Source of the DNA: an uncultured Verrucomicrobia subdivision 3 bacterium
GTDB lineage: Bacteria > Verrucomicrobiota > Verrucomicrobiia > Limisphaerales > DASXHY01
DNA length: 64,000 nt
NCBI GenBank assembly: GCA_937890005.1
Contig: CALBZA010000017.1
Span: 155,383-219,382 of the forward strand
Reading direction: 5' to 3'
Shown: positions 34,989 through 44,657 of the stretch, one piece after another
Layout of the letters: each line of letters opens with the position of its first letter
Numbering within the stretch: the stretch's first letter is position 1
Made by a program: the position numbers and the translations under genes
The notes under the pieces: generated by a model
What the model was told of the DNA's origin: nothing
What the model saw: the letters and a program-made list of their open reading frames with translations, nothing else
Database searches by the model: none

Positions 34989-36116
34989 ATGCTGAATCAC
35001 ATGAAATTGCAAATGTCCCGTTGTCCTGGCGTCACGTTCTCAAACCGCACTGTGAGGATTCTCATTTTGGTTTTCACTGTAGGCGGATCGATGACCACCC
35101 ATTCTCAAGGTTCTGAGCTCGCCGTTCCGCAGAGTGTCGTCAGCGAGACGCAAGTTGTGCCGAGTCAATCTGCTGTTACCGGTGCCAGCCGGACGAATGT
35201 TTCTTTCGGTTCAAATGCATCGGCGGCACCGGACAGCATCTTGTCGGGCACGAACGCTTATTCGATTCATTCTGACATGGTTCTCATTCCCGGTGGCAGT
35301 TTCCTGATGGGCAACGGTCTGGATCCCATGGATGGAGATGCGGATGAACTTCCGATGCACCGGGTACAGGTTTCGGCATTCTACATGGACAAGTTCGTCG
35401 TGACGGAAGAACTCTGGGGCAAGGTGTTTACCTGGGCGACAAATCACGGGTATGAATTTGCTCATGGGATTTGGGGCAAAGCGCCAAAGCATCCGATCAT
35501 TTGTGTCAGCTGGTTTGATTCCGTGAAATGGTGCAATGCCCGCAGTGAAATGGAGGGACTTCGTCCGGCGTATTTTACCGATTCAGACTTAACCATGCCT
35601 TATCGGAGTGGGGAGGCAACGCCTTTTGTCAATTGGACCAGCGGTTATCGCCTGCCGACAGAAGCGGAGTGGGAGAAGGCGGCGCGCGGCGGTCTGGAAC
35701 AAAAAAGATTCCCGTGGGGCGACACCATTTCGCTCAAACAGGCGAACTATTACGCCCTTCCTTCCGGCTACACCTACGATGTCAACAAAACCAGCGGCTA
35801 TCATCCCGCGTTCAAAGATCAGGAATATCCGCTTACGAGTCCGGTGGACTATTTCTCCGCGAATGATTACGGCCTTTACGACATGGCCGGGAACGTTCGG
35901 CAGTGGTGTTGGGATTGGTATGGCAAGTATCCGGCCGATCCCCAATCGGATCCGCGCGGTCCTGATTCCGGATCGGCGCGGGTGTTTCGTGGCGGCAGCT
36001 GGGGGGCGAACGCGTTTCGGGGCCGCATTGCCGCCCGTTACTATTACTTTCCGACCTACAAGAGCACGTATGTGGGATTCCGAACGGTTTTGTCCGCTCC
36101 GTCGGAAAGCCAATGA
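34989..36116 (+). CDS. Secreted formylglycine-generating-enzyme-like (SUMF1) protein lacking catalytic cysteines
   Basis: 375 residues. A hydrophobic N-terminus (RILILVFTVGGSM) suggests export; the true start could also be the ATG at 35001. The FGE-sulfatase fold covers about 95-370: MVLIPGGSFLMGNG, HRVQVSAFYMDKFVVTEELW, YRLPTEAEWEKAARGG and GLYDMAGNVRQWCWDWYG are all present. In the active-site segment RVFRGGSWGANAFRGRIAAR, the two cysteines used by true formylglycine-generating enzymes are replaced (Ala, Gly and Ile occupy the region). Sulfatase activation is therefore unlikely, and a binding or structural role is more probable. No sulfatase gene is recognised nearby. Confidence 0.85.
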   Translation: MLNHMKLQMSRCPGVTFSNRTVRILILVFTVGGSMTTHSQGSELAVPQSVVSETQVVPSQSAVTGASRTNVSFGSNASAAPDSILSGTNAYSIHSDMVLIPGGSFLMGNGLDPMDGDADELPMHRVQVSAFYMDKFVVTEELWGKVFTWATNHGYEFAHGIWGKAPKHPIICVSWFDSVKWCNARSEMEGLRPAYFTDSDLTMPYRSGEATPFVNWTSGYRLPTEAEWEKAARGGLEQKRFPWGDTISLKQANYYALPSGYTYDVNKTSGYHPAFKDQEYPLTSPVDYFSANDYGLYDMAGNVRQWCWDWYGKYPADPQSDPRGPDSGSARVFRGGSWGANAFRGRIAARYYYFPTYKSTYVGFRTVLSAPSESQ

Positions 36117-36162
36117 ATCAGCGTAAAGGAGGAAAGGTCTCGGCGATTTCCACTCCTTCCGC

Positions 36163-36180
36163 ATGGCACAAATGTGTCAT
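36163..36180. promoter_or_regulatory. Class 2 operator palindrome, site E
   Basis: ATGGCACAAATGTGTCAT: eight-base arms around AA with one mismatched pair, extendable by one C-G pair. Followed by gGACGG, a flank also seen at sites F, H (GACCG) and I. It lies 182 bases upstream of the ATG at 36363. Confidence 0.75.
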
Positions 36181-36362
36181 GGACGGTCTCTTTTCGACGG
36201 CGCTACTTTTGACCGGTCAGTCTTACAATCGGGAACTGCCGTAATCTTTTCGCGTTTGGCGGAAATGTTAGAGCGGGATAAATGGGAAGCACCATGCTTT
36301 TCATGAGCCCGCCGCTGGTGGTCTGACCCAACACTAATTGGCGTTTGCTTATCCGAAATACT

Positions 36363-37733
36363 ATGAAGATCTTCCGCGCGGCTCTCGGTGTTTTCCTTTC
36401 TTTCCTCCTTGTGGGGCAATGTTCTGCTGCGGAGGAATCCCACGTCGTGCTCATCTCCCTGGATGGATTTCCTTCGCGAATGTTCTGGGACAGCAAGACG
36501 CCCGTCCCAATTATCCGGCGTCTGGCTGCGGAAGGGGTGGCGTCGCAGGGAATGCGTGTTTCCAATCCTGCGATGACCTGGCCGAATCATACGACGTTGG
36601 TTACCGGAATGCGGGCGGCCAGGCACTCGGTCCTTTACAACGGATTGATGCTTCGGAGTGGACCTGGAAAACCTGTTCGGACGGATCCCCGCCGCGACAA
36701 GCATGAACTCGTGGCCGTGCCGACCATTTACGACCTGTTTCACAAGGCGGGTTTGAGAACCGCTTCGATTGACTGGCCTTGCACTCGGAATTCGGGCTCG
36801 CTGGATGATGATTTTCCTGACACGCCCGACAACACTGTTTACATGACGCCCAAATTTCGAACGGAACTGGTGGAGCAGGGGATTCTCAAGGATGAAACCG
36901 AAGCGACGTTCAAGCAGAACACTGCGCCGGGCCGTGATGGTGTCTGGACGCAGGCTGCGTGTTATCTGATTCGCGAACGGAAGCCTCACTTTCTGATGCT
37001 TCATTTGTTGAACACGGATGGAATCCATCACAGGTATGGCGCCGAATCCTGGCCCAGTTACACGGCAATCGCGCTCGCCGACTTCTATGTGGGACAGGTG
37101 ATCGATGCTTTGGAAGAGGCGGGCATCCGCAAGAACACGACTGTCTTCGTCTTATCGGATCATGGATTCGCATCAGCCGAAAAGGAAATCCAGCCTAACG
37201 TGCTGTTACGAGACGCAGGCCTGCTGAAAGTAAGTGGAAATGGAAGAATCACAGAAGCGAGGGCGCATGTCGTTCCCAAAGGCGGCACGGGGATGATTTA
37301 TCTTACAGATCCGGCGACGCGCGAAGACGATCGCAAGAAAGTAATTGAACTTCTGCGCGGAAAGGAAGGCGTGGCTGAAATTATTGGACCGGAAAAATTC
37401 GCCGAGCTGGGATTCCCATCGGTGGAAAGCAATCCAGGCATGGCGGATCTGATACTGGTGGCCGATGACGGCTATTCGGTTTCCGGATCGGTATCGGGCT
37501 CCGAGTGGACAAAGCCTGTTCCGCCAGGCGATCGCCCGGGGCATCACGGATATCTCGCCAGTAATCCCAAAATGGACGCACTGTTTATCGCGACCGGTCG
37601 CAATATAAAATCCGGAGTAAAAATCGGTGCGATAGATAACATCGATGTGGCCCCGACCATTGCGCATCTCCTGGGACATTCCTTGACCAACGTGGACGGA
37701 AAGGTTCTTACGGAGATCCTTTCGAAGCCTTGA
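36363..37733 (+). CDS. Secreted nucleotide pyrophosphatase/phosphodiesterase (ENPP, alkaline phosphatase superfamily)
   Basis: 456 residues from the ATG at 36363, which opens the signal peptide KIFRAALGVFLSFLLVGQCSAA. Metal-binding Asp lies in VVLISLDGFPS (about 32) and the nucleophile Thr in NPAMTWPNHTTL (about 71). Further zinc ligands are in LLNTDGIHHRYG, FVLSDHGF and PGHHGYLASNP. This is the type I phosphodiesterase fold. Substrates range from nucleotides to phospholipids and sugar phosphates, so the specific one is not deducible. Preceded by class 2 site E, which places it in the same proposed regulon as the LamG proteins. Confidence 0.9.
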   Translation: MKIFRAALGVFLSFLLVGQCSAAEESHVVLISLDGFPSRMFWDSKTPVPIIRRLAAEGVASQGMRVSNPAMTWPNHTTLVTGMRAARHSVLYNGLMLRSGPGKPVRTDPRRDKHELVAVPTIYDLFHKAGLRTASIDWPCTRNSGSLDDDFPDTPDNTVYMTPKFRTELVEQGILKDETEATFKQNTAPGRDGVWTQAACYLIRERKPHFLMLHLLNTDGIHHRYGAESWPSYTAIALADFYVGQVIDALEEAGIRKNTTVFVLSDHGFASAEKEIQPNVLLRDAGLLKVSGNGRITEARAHVVPKGGTGMIYLTDPATREDDRKKVIELLRGKEGVAEIIGPEKFAELGFPSVESNPGMADLILVADDGYSVSGSVSGSEWTKPVPPGDRPGHHGYLASNPKMDALFIATGRNIKSGVKIGAIDNIDVAPTIAHLLGHSLTNVDGKVLTEILSKP

Positions 37734-38069
37734 GGCATTCTGGATAAGAACGCCCGGTCGGGCTGGAACAGTAAACTTGCCGATCGAAAGGCTGCCTGAT
37801 GAAGCACGCACCCGGGCTCAAGGTTGTCTGCGTTTTGGAACCGTCATCGCCTGACAACGAAACGCGTTCTGTTGTCGAAATGCCTCCCGGATTCTTTGTT
37901 CAACGATCCATGAAGATTGCACGCCCATTCTTCGATTTGCTGGCGGACCGTTTGAGTCTTCCAGGCCGGATTGAAAGCCGGTGAGTGGAGCATGACACAA
38001 ATGTGCCATAGACGGTTCCAGCTAACACGTTACCCTGTCCGCTATCGTCAATTCCAATCCCCAGACTCT
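37734..38069. other. Intergenic region with promoter of the triple-LamG gene
   Basis: 336 bases. The 61-residue frame at 37799-37984 shows no domain or signal and is not accepted as a gene. Site F (37992-38009) is the only element I can support. Confidence 0.5.
37992..38009. promoter_or_regulatory. Class 2 operator palindrome, site F
   Basis: ATGACACAAATGTGCCAT, arms around AA with one mismatched pair, followed by aGACGG. It lies 60 bases upstream of the ATG at 38070 (114 upstream of 38124). It falls inside the over-long frame that begins at 37971, arguing against that start. Confidence 0.8.
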
Positions 38070-41000
38070 ATGAACCCATCAAAAACCACGTTGTCTCAAC
38101 CAAACACGAAGGCGCGCCTTGCCATGAAAGTGCTGGTCACAATATTGGCGGCGGTTTTTTCGATCTCGTCTCTCACAGCGCAGCAACTCATGTTGAGATT
38201 TGATTTTGAAGAGGACGGAACCAACGCGGTCGATTCCGTGCATGGTGTGAAAATGGGTCTGTTCACAGGTGGGAACGTGCTCACGGATTTGCACGGTCCG
38301 GAGGGTTCCGGAGTCTTCGGTGTTGGCAGGGCTCTCGATCTGCGAAACGGAACGTACGCGAGCGGTCCGGTCGCCCGGGGCAGAAACTTGTCGGCCATCA
38401 ACTTCGGGGTCATTTCAAACTTCACGGTCAGTCTGTGGTTCAAACCGTCCTACAGAATGTATTCCACCAACAAGGGCGTCTTCTTTGACCTGGGAATTCC
38501 CGGCGGGACCTCGGGTGACATTTTCAACGGAGAAACCAACACCCTGGCCCTGAAGTGCAACGGAGATTACGCTTACCAAAACTTCAACAACCAGGACGCC
38601 GTCCGCGGGCTGATCCACACCGAGGGCAGCTCTCGCACCGTTCCATGGTTGTGTCCGATGCCGACCAATGAGTGGGTGTTCCTGGCGATCTCGTATGACG
38701 GCACGAATCTTAACTTCTATCGCGCCACCGAAACGAACGCGGTGATTTTTGGAGGCACGACAAACATTCCCAACCAAAAGGTGTATGTGGGCAGCACCTT
38801 CGATGTGCTGATCGGCAACAGCGGTTCGCGCACCAAGAGCGCCTTGGGGCAGTTTGATGACGTTCGATTCTACCTCGGGGCGGCAGACACCAATTTTCTC
38901 GAGGCCGTCCGTCAATCGAAGGCCGGTCCCGCGGCCCCTGTGGTTCATTCCTGGGGCGGCTGCGGCGGGGTTGCGGAGCTTTCGTGGAGCACTGTGCCGG
39001 CCAATACCGGCTTCATCATCAAACGCTCGACCACTCCGGGAGCGGAAACAGAGTACGCCACCACCTCCGAGCCGACCTTTATTGATTCCGACGTCTCTGT
39101 GGGAACCACCTATTACTACAAAATCTGCGCAACCAATGCTGTTGGTGTCAGCCCGGATTCCGCGGAAGTGAGCGTCACGATCAACAACGGAACTCCCACC
39201 ACGATTACTTCACATCCGCAGGATCAATCGGTTTGCCCGGATTCAACCGGGACATTCACGGTCACAGCCAGTGGCTCGGGTCTGACGTATGTCTGGCAGT
39301 CCAGCACGAATCAAGGAGTGACGTGGAATACAATCGGTGGAGCGACTGCATCCAGTTACACAACTCCTCCCGTGACCCTCGCCGACAATGGCACACGCTA
39401 TCGCGTTCTGGTGAGCAGTTCCTGTGGCACTCTGGCATCCTCGGCGGCTGCCTTGACGATCAACCAGGCAACCGCCATTACGATCCAGCCGCTGGATCAA
39501 AACGTTCCCGCCAGTTGGGGTGCGACATTCGCAATTAAAACGACCGGGCCGGTCATCGGTTATCAATGGCGAAAGAATGGTGTGAACCTTACAGACGGTC
39601 CGGGCATCACCGGTGCAACCACGCCGATCGTCCACCTTTCCAATCTGACCGGCGGTGATTCCGGGACAACCTACGATTGCGTTGTCATCACCACATGCGG
39701 AAACCTGATTTCTTCCAGTGCCGCGCTGACGATCAATAACAACAACCTGGAATTGAAGTTCGGCTTTGAAGAAGAAAACGGCTTTTACACCTACGATTCC
39801 GTGGCAGCCGTGCAATTGGATCTGGGAGACGATTACGGCAATGAATTTGCCGATCTGCATGGCCCTCTGGGATCGGGTGTGGCCGGCATCGGCAGAGCGC
39901 TCGATTTCACATCCGGTTTCAACGGCACCAATGGGCCGCTCGCAATCCAGTCCGGCTCCGCCAATCTGCAGTCCGGCGTCACCCGCATCGGCTCATTCAC
40001 GATCAGCATGTGGATCAAACCGGCCACAGATTTGAAGAGCGGCCAGCTGTATCCGCGCTTCTTCACCCTGGGCGATCGCACGCGGGCAACTGACAGTGGA
40101 ATTACCAATACGCTGGGCCTGTTGAGTGATGGCAACAGTTATGCGCCCGCGGGATCGATCACCGCTGTTCAAGGCAAAGTGAATACGCTGACGACTTCCA
40201 CCACAACGTTCGGCGCGTTCGACATGCCGGTGAATCAATGGCGCTTCCTGGCCCTGACCTACGATGGCGCCACCATGAGATTCTACGGCGGTGCTGAAAA
40301 TGGCGAAGTGACCCTGCAATCCTCCGCCGAGCTCATGGCCGGCGCGGTGGATATCAGCAACGGTTACAAGGTATTGCTCGGAAACCGTGCGGATTATCTG
40401 CGTTGCTTTGAAGGTCAAATGGATGACGTGCGATTCTATCTCGGCGCGGCACCCATCAACCAGCTGGAACAGATCCGCAGGGAAGCGTCGCCCTTGAACC
40501 CCGCAACGACTCCGGTCATCACGGCCTCGGGCGGTTGCTCCGAAGTGGTGCAACTGGCCTGGACATCAACGGCTGGTCCTGGCGGCGGTTACATTGTGAA
40601 ACGGTCCACGGTTTCCGGAGCCGAAGTCAATTACGCTGTGACCAGTGCGGCTGAGTTCACCGACACGGATGTGACCGTTGGAACGACCTACTACTACAAG
40701 GTGGTGGCGACCAACGAAATCAGCACCAGCGCAGAATCGCTCGAAGTCGCCGTTGAGGTGTTGAGCAACGAACCGGTGCAAATCACAAGTCAACCTTCCA
40801 ACCAGGAAGTCTGCTCCGGATCCACGGCGACCTTCACGGTCGGCCTCAGTGACACCGCCGGAGTAACCTATAGCTGGCAGGTCAGCACCGATCAGGGTGA
40901 AACGTGGGAACCCATCCCCGGAGCCAACGCATCCAGTTATACCACGGGCCCGATTTCGGGAGCCGACGTCGGAACACTGTACCGGGTGGTCATTGGCAGC

Positions 41001-42278
41001 ATTTGCGGTGTGCCGGTCGAATCTTCTGCGGCAACTGTCGCTCTGACCTCTTCGCCGGTGATCACCACCCAGCCGCTGAGCCAGTCGGTACCCACAAACT
41101 GGGGAGTTACCTTCTCGGTGAAGACCACGGGACCGGTGACGGGTTACCAGTGGCGCAAGAACGGAGTCGATTTGAACGACGGTCCGGGCATTACCGGCGC
41201 GACCACAGCCGTGGTGAAGATCACGAACCTGACTTTGGACGATGATGGAAGCCAGTTCGATTGCGTTGTCAGCGGTCCGTGCAGCCCGGTCATTTCATCG
41301 GCGGCGACCCTGACCATCGACAACGACAATCTGCAGTTGCATTTCGAGTTTGAAGATTCGGGCACTGTGACCACGGATTCGATTTCGTTCGTGCCGTTGA
41401 ATCTCTTCAGCCAGCCGGGCACGCTGGCGGATTTGCACGGCGCAGAAGGCTCGGGAGTGGGCGGCGTCGGCAAATCGCTCGATCTGAGTTCAGGTGTGTA
41501 TGGAACCGCGGGCCCGATTGCCATCATGGGCGAGGGATCGACCCTGGCGGGCGGAGTGTCGAGCATCAGCTCCTTCACGATCACCATGTGGATCAAGCCT
41601 GCGGCTGACCTGGCGGTCGCCTCAAGGTATTCGCGATTCTTCATGCTGGGTGACAAGGATCTGACCGACAGCACGCAGAACAAGACCCTGGCGCTGTTGA
41701 ACAACGGAACCCGGGTTGCGGGCAGCACTTCGGTGAGCGTCACCATCAATACCGACACCGCACCCACCGGTTCGTTTGGCGCGTTCGACATGCCGGTGAA
41801 TCAATGGAGTTTCCTGGCTCTGACCTATGATGGAGCCACGTTGAACTTCTACGGCGGTTCGGAAGGCAGCCCGGTGTTGTTGCGATCCACAACCAACTTT
41901 GTCGCGGGATCGGTGGACATCAGCAACGGTTACAAGGTGATGCTTGGAAATCGTCCGGATGGAATCCGCGCCTTCGCCGGTGAAATGGACGATGTGCGTT
42001 TCTATCTCGGTGCCGCGCCATTGGAAGCTCTGGAAGCGATTCGTCAGGAAGTCGCCCCGGCGGGTCCGGTTCTCATCTCGCCTCGGATCAATGGCAGCGA
42101 CCTGATGCTGGTGATCGAAACTCACTCGGGAGTCAGTTATGTCCTGGAGTCCTCGCCAACGCTGGTGAATCCGGTCTGGACACCGATTTCCACCAACATC
42201 GGAACCGGCCTGTCGCTGACGAACCAGCTGCCGATAAACCGCGGCGGAAATGAATTCTTCCGATACCTGATTCGATAG
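38070..42278 (+). CDS. Secreted triple-LamG protein with FN3 and Ig-like domains
   Basis: 1402 residues from the ATG at 38070; the ATG at 38124 (MKVLVTILAAVFSISSLTAQ) could equally start the signal peptide. Three LamG units each open with a FDFEEDGTNAVDS-like strand. Each then carries DLHGPEGSGVFGVGRALDL or a near copy, and ends DDVRFYLGAA. Between them lie FN3-like (ATNAVGVSPDSAEVSV) and paired Ig-like domains. The last 60 residues (YVLESSPTLVNPVW ... FFRYLIR) are the shared terminal module. LamG units 2 and 3 share a 30-base identical stretch (40212-40241 and 41778-41807). No catalytic site is visible. Probably a cell-surface or extracellular glycan-binding protein. A hairpin follows the stop. 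Confidence 0.85.
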   Translation: MNPSKTTLSQPNTKARLAMKVLVTILAAVFSISSLTAQQLMLRFDFEEDGTNAVDSVHGVKMGLFTGGNVLTDLHGPEGSGVFGVGRALDLRNGTYASGPVARGRNLSAINFGVISNFTVSLWFKPSYRMYSTNKGVFFDLGIPGGTSGDIFNGETNTLALKCNGDYAYQNFNNQDAVRGLIHTEGSSRTVPWLCPMPTNEWVFLAISYDGTNLNFYRATETNAVIFGGTTNIPNQKVYVGSTFDVLIGNSGSRTKSALGQFDDVRFYLGAADTNFLEAVRQSKAGPAAPVVHSWGGCGGVAELSWSTVPANTGFIIKRSTTPGAETEYATTSEPTFIDSDVSVGTTYYYKICATNAVGVSPDSAEVSVTINNGTPTTITSHPQDQSVCPDSTGTFTVTASGSGLTYVWQSSTNQGVTWNTIGGATASSYTTPPVTLADNGTRYRVLVSSSCGTLASSAAALTINQATAITIQPLDQNVPASWGATFAIKTTGPVIGYQWRKNGVNLTDGPGITGATTPIVHLSNLTGGDSGTTYDCVVITTCGNLISSSAALTINNNNLELKFGFEEENGFYTYDSVAAVQLDLGDDYGNEFADLHGPLGSGVAGIGRALDFTSGFNGTNGPLAIQSGSANLQSGVTRIGSFTISMWIKPATDLKSGQLYPRFFTLGDRTRATDSGITNTLGLLSDGNSYAPAGSITAVQGKVNTLTTSTTTFGAFDMPVNQWRFLALTYDGATMRFYGGAENGEVTLQSSAELMAGAVDISNGYKVLLGNRADYLRCFEGQMDDVRFYLGAAPINQLEQIRREASPLNPATTPVITASGGCSEVVQLAWTSTAGPGGGYIVKRSTVSGAEVNYAVTSAAEFTDTDVTVGTTYYYKVVATNEISTSAESLEVAVEVLSNEPVQITSQPSNQEVCSGSTATFTVGLSDTAGVTYSWQVSTDQGETWEPIPGANASSYTTGPISGADVGTLYRVVIGSICGVPVESSAATVALTSSPVITTQPLSQSVPTNWGVTFSVKTTGPVTGYQWRKNGVDLNDGPGITGATTAVVKITNLTLDDDGSQFDCVVSGPCSPVISSAATLTIDNDNLQLHFEFEDSGTVTTDSISFVPLNLFSQPGTLADLHGAEGSGVGGVGKSLDLSSGVYGTAGPIAIMGEGSTLAGGVSSISSFTITMWIKPAADLAVASRYSRFFMLGDKDLTDSTQNKTLALLNNGTRVAGSTSVSVTINTDTAPTGSFGAFDMPVNQWSFLALTYDGATLNFYGGSEGSPVLLRSTTNFVAGSVDISNGYKVMLGNRPDGIRAFAGEMDDVRFYLGAAPLEALEAIRQEVAPAGPVLISPRINGSDLMLVIETHSGVSYVLESSPTLVNPVWTPISTNIGTGLSLTNQLPINRGGNEFFRYLIR

Positions 42279-42287
42279 TCGTCGCCA

Positions 42288-42320
42288 GGAGCGGCGGGAA
42301 CGAAGTTGTCCCGCCGCTCC
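42288..42320 (+). terminator. Hairpin after the triple-LamG gene
   Basis: A 12-base-pair stem (ggagcggcggga 42288-42299, tcccgccgctcc 42309-42320) starts ten bases past the stop. There is no T tract, so termination strength is uncertain. Confidence 0.6.
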
Positions 42321-42352
42321 TCACCAATTCCAACTGAAAATCTGTTTCCGAT

Positions 42353-43201
42353 ATGAATTACAATCCAAAGAAACAAAGCAGTCCGGACGGTCTCCGTGCC
42401 CGGGGTTTCACGTTGATTGAACTCCTGGTGGTGATCGCGATCATCGCCATCCTGGCGGCGATGTTGTTGCCTGCTTTGAGCAACGCAAAAGAACGCGCGC
42501 TGCGGGCTTCGTGCCTGAACAACTTGAAGCAAATGGGGGTGGCGTTCGTGATTTACGGTGGCGATTTCGGAGACCACTTGCCGCCGCCGGCATTCACCGG
42601 CCCGGGCGGGTCAACGCCTTACGCCGCGTATGTATTGTATCCGGCGACGGTCGCACCCGGCACCCCGGTCGGACCCAATGAGTTCGCCACCAACCATGGA
42701 ATCTTTTATTCCTCGGGAGTGATTCTTTCGGGCAAAACATTCTATTGCCCGAGCATGAAAAACAGCACGCAGATGCCATTTTCCTACGAGCATTACACGA
42801 CCTCCAGTGGAAGCTGGCCGGCCTACAATGTCGTGGCGGGGAAATCGCACGTTCGTTCCACTTACAGTTATTTTCCGCAATCCACCGAGTTGAAACTGAG
42901 GCCGGGGCTGAGAAACGGATATTACGTTGCGGCCAAAAAGCTGGCTCAACTCAGTGCCCGTCAATCCATGATGACGGATCTCATTTATCTTTATGACACC
43001 ATTCCCCATCGGTCCGGACGTTCTGCCAACGCATTGAATGTTCTGTGGGGCGATGGTCATGCCAGTGCCTGCAATTCGAAGGATGCCCTGGACCCGTCGC
43101 TTTGGAATTCGGCCAAACCCAATCCCGACGGCATCCCCAGCCTCGGCGATGACACCGAAAAATTCTGCGATGTCATGTATTACATCCAGCAGCAGAATTA
43201 G
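42353..43201 (+). CDS. Type II secretion/type IV pilin-like pseudopilin (DUF1559 style)
   Basis: 282 residues. A short basic leader ends at RARG, followed by FTLIELLVVIAIIAILAAML, the prepilin peptidase cleavage and methylation site and the membrane-spanning helix. The C-terminal NVLWGDGHASACNSKDAL is the short motif that ends these expanded planctomycete/verrucomicrobial pseudopilins. The protein would be processed at Gly/Phe and retained in the inner membrane or assembled into a pseudopilus. It follows the triple-LamG gene by 75 bases. The usual large copy number of such genes in this phylum means context says little about its specific partner. Confidence 0.9.
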   Translation: MNYNPKKQSSPDGLRARGFTLIELLVVIAIIAILAAMLLPALSNAKERALRASCLNNLKQMGVAFVIYGGDFGDHLPPPAFTGPGGSTPYAAYVLYPATVAPGTPVGPNEFATNHGIFYSSGVILSGKTFYCPSMKNSTQMPFSYEHYTTSSGSWPAYNVVAGKSHVRSTYSYFPQSTELKLRPGLRNGYYVAAKKLAQLSARQSMMTDLIYLYDTIPHRSGRSANALNVLWGDGHASACNSKDALDPSLWNSAKPNPDGIPSLGDDTEKFCDVMYYIQQQN

Positions 43202-43302
43202 GCCGGAAGATCCCATCAGATAATCCACAGGCGTGTTCGCCGTTTCCGGCTGGCGGGAAACGCGCCGTTCAAGCAGGTGGAAGAAATCCGTTTCCATTCA
43301 CG

Positions 43303-44637
43303 ATGAGAAAAGCTGTCTTGCTGATCGCATGTCTTGCGGCGGTGGTGTTCCCCGTTTGCGCCGAGGACGACATTCCTCGTTACGTAAAAATCATTCGCGA
43401 GCGTATTTTTTCGGACTACCAGGGGATGCTCAAAACTGCCCGCGGCAGTTTGAAATATCCGTTCGTCACGCCGGGCAGCAGCCAGTATCAGGATCAGCTT
43501 TGGGATTGGGACTCGTGGCTGGTGAATGTTGCTCTGCGGCAGATATTGTTGGAACACGGCTCCGAGAAGGACAGAGAAGAAGCGATTCCTTTTGAGCAGG
43601 GATGCGTGCTGAACTTCCTGGATGGCAAAGGATACAACGGCTGGATTCCGCCGGTCATCTATTCGCACGACCAGCCCGATCCGAATTTCAATCCGTTTCA
43701 ACACAACCCTCACAAACCCTGCCTGGCGCAACACGCCGCACTGCTCACCCGGTTGAACGGCGGTAATGCCGAATGGCTGCGCGATCGATTCCATTCGTTG
43801 CAGGCTTTTGTGGCGTGTTACTACAACCACTACCGCCATCGCCCCACGGGTCTCTATTTCTGGCAGACCGATGGATACATCGGCGTGGACAATGATCCGA
43901 GCACCTACTATCGACCCGACGGGAGTTCGGGATCGATTCTGTTGAATTGTCTGATGTATCGGGAATTGAAGGCGATGGTCTATCTCGCGGGGCAACTCAA
44001 TCAACAGGAGATCGGCGCCAGCTTTCAGAAAATGGCGGATGAACTTCTAGATTCGATCCGGGAACACTGCTGGGATCCCAGGGACGGATTTTATTACAGC
44101 GTCGATTTGAATCTCCGGCCTTACGAACGTCCCGCCTCGGGGAATGCTCTGCACATGGGTGCTCCGCGAAACTGGGACTGCCTCATTCAGCGTCTGGGCG
44201 TCTGGTCCGGATTCCTCGCGATGTGGGCCGAAGTGGCCACGCCTGAACAGGCGAAGCTGATCGTGGAAAAGAATTTCCGGGACACCAACACCTTCAACGC
44301 GCCGTATGGAATCCGTTCACTCTCCCGGATGGAAAAAATGTACGACCTGCGCGCCTCGGGGAATCCCTCCAACTGGCTCGGTCCAATCTGGATCAACGTG
44401 AACTATCTCACGTTCCGCGGCCTGGTGAAGTACGGCTTCACAGAAGACGCCCGTGAGCTGGTGCGGAAAACGATTCTGCTGCTGGGAAGAGATTACGAAC
44501 GGCACGGCACACTGCATGAATATTATCTCCCGGACAGCGGTGAGCCGGTGCTCAACCCCGGATTTCAGAACTGGAACTATTTAGTCCTGAACATGATTGC
44601 CTGGTATGAAGGCAAACCGTTCGTTGAGGAATTTTGA
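43303..44637 (+). CDS. Secreted GH63-like alpha-glycosidase
   Basis: 444 residues with a signal peptide (RKAVLLIACLAAVVFPVCA). The (alpha/alpha)6 barrel of GH63/mannosylglycerate-hydrolase type is recognised from QLWDWDSWLVNVAL (catalytic Asp region), GFYYSVDLNLRPYE, NWLGPIWINVNYLTFRGL and, near the end, HGTLHEYYLPDSGEP (catalytic Glu region). Family members hydrolyse alpha-glucosides, mannosylglycerate or glucosylglycerate. Substrate cannot be told apart from this sequence; GH37-like trehalase is a less likely alternative. It lies 20 bases upstream of the GH105 gene, probably cotranscribed. Confidence 0.75.
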   Translation: MRKAVLLIACLAAVVFPVCAEDDIPRYVKIIRERIFSDYQGMLKTARGSLKYPFVTPGSSQYQDQLWDWDSWLVNVALRQILLEHGSEKDREEAIPFEQGCVLNFLDGKGYNGWIPPVIYSHDQPDPNFNPFQHNPHKPCLAQHAALLTRLNGGNAEWLRDRFHSLQAFVACYYNHYRHRPTGLYFWQTDGYIGVDNDPSTYYRPDGSSGSILLNCLMYRELKAMVYLAGQLNQQEIGASFQKMADELLDSIREHCWDPRDGFYYSVDLNLRPYERPASGNALHMGAPRNWDCLIQRLGVWSGFLAMWAEVATPEQAKLIVEKNFRDTNTFNAPYGIRSLSRMEKMYDLRASGNPSNWLGPIWINVNYLTFRGLVKYGFTEDARELVRKTILLLGRDYERHGTLHEYYLPDSGEPVLNPGFQNWNYLVLNMIAWYEGKPFVEEF

Positions 44638-44657
44638 CCCGAAAATCACTTCGGTAA

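Noticed and set aside
34989..36116. An active sulfatase-maturation enzyme
   Set aside because: The catalytic cysteines are missing and no sulfatase gene is recognised nearby.
36363..37733. A sulfatase, suggested by the neighbouring FGE-like gene
   Set aside because: There is no C/S-x-P-S-R sulfatase motif; the nucleophile region is MTWPNHTT as in nucleotide pyrophosphatases.
37799..37984. 61-codon frame between the phosphodiesterase and the triple-LamG gene
   Set aside because: No signal, domain or ribosome-binding context; the region is better explained as promoter DNA.
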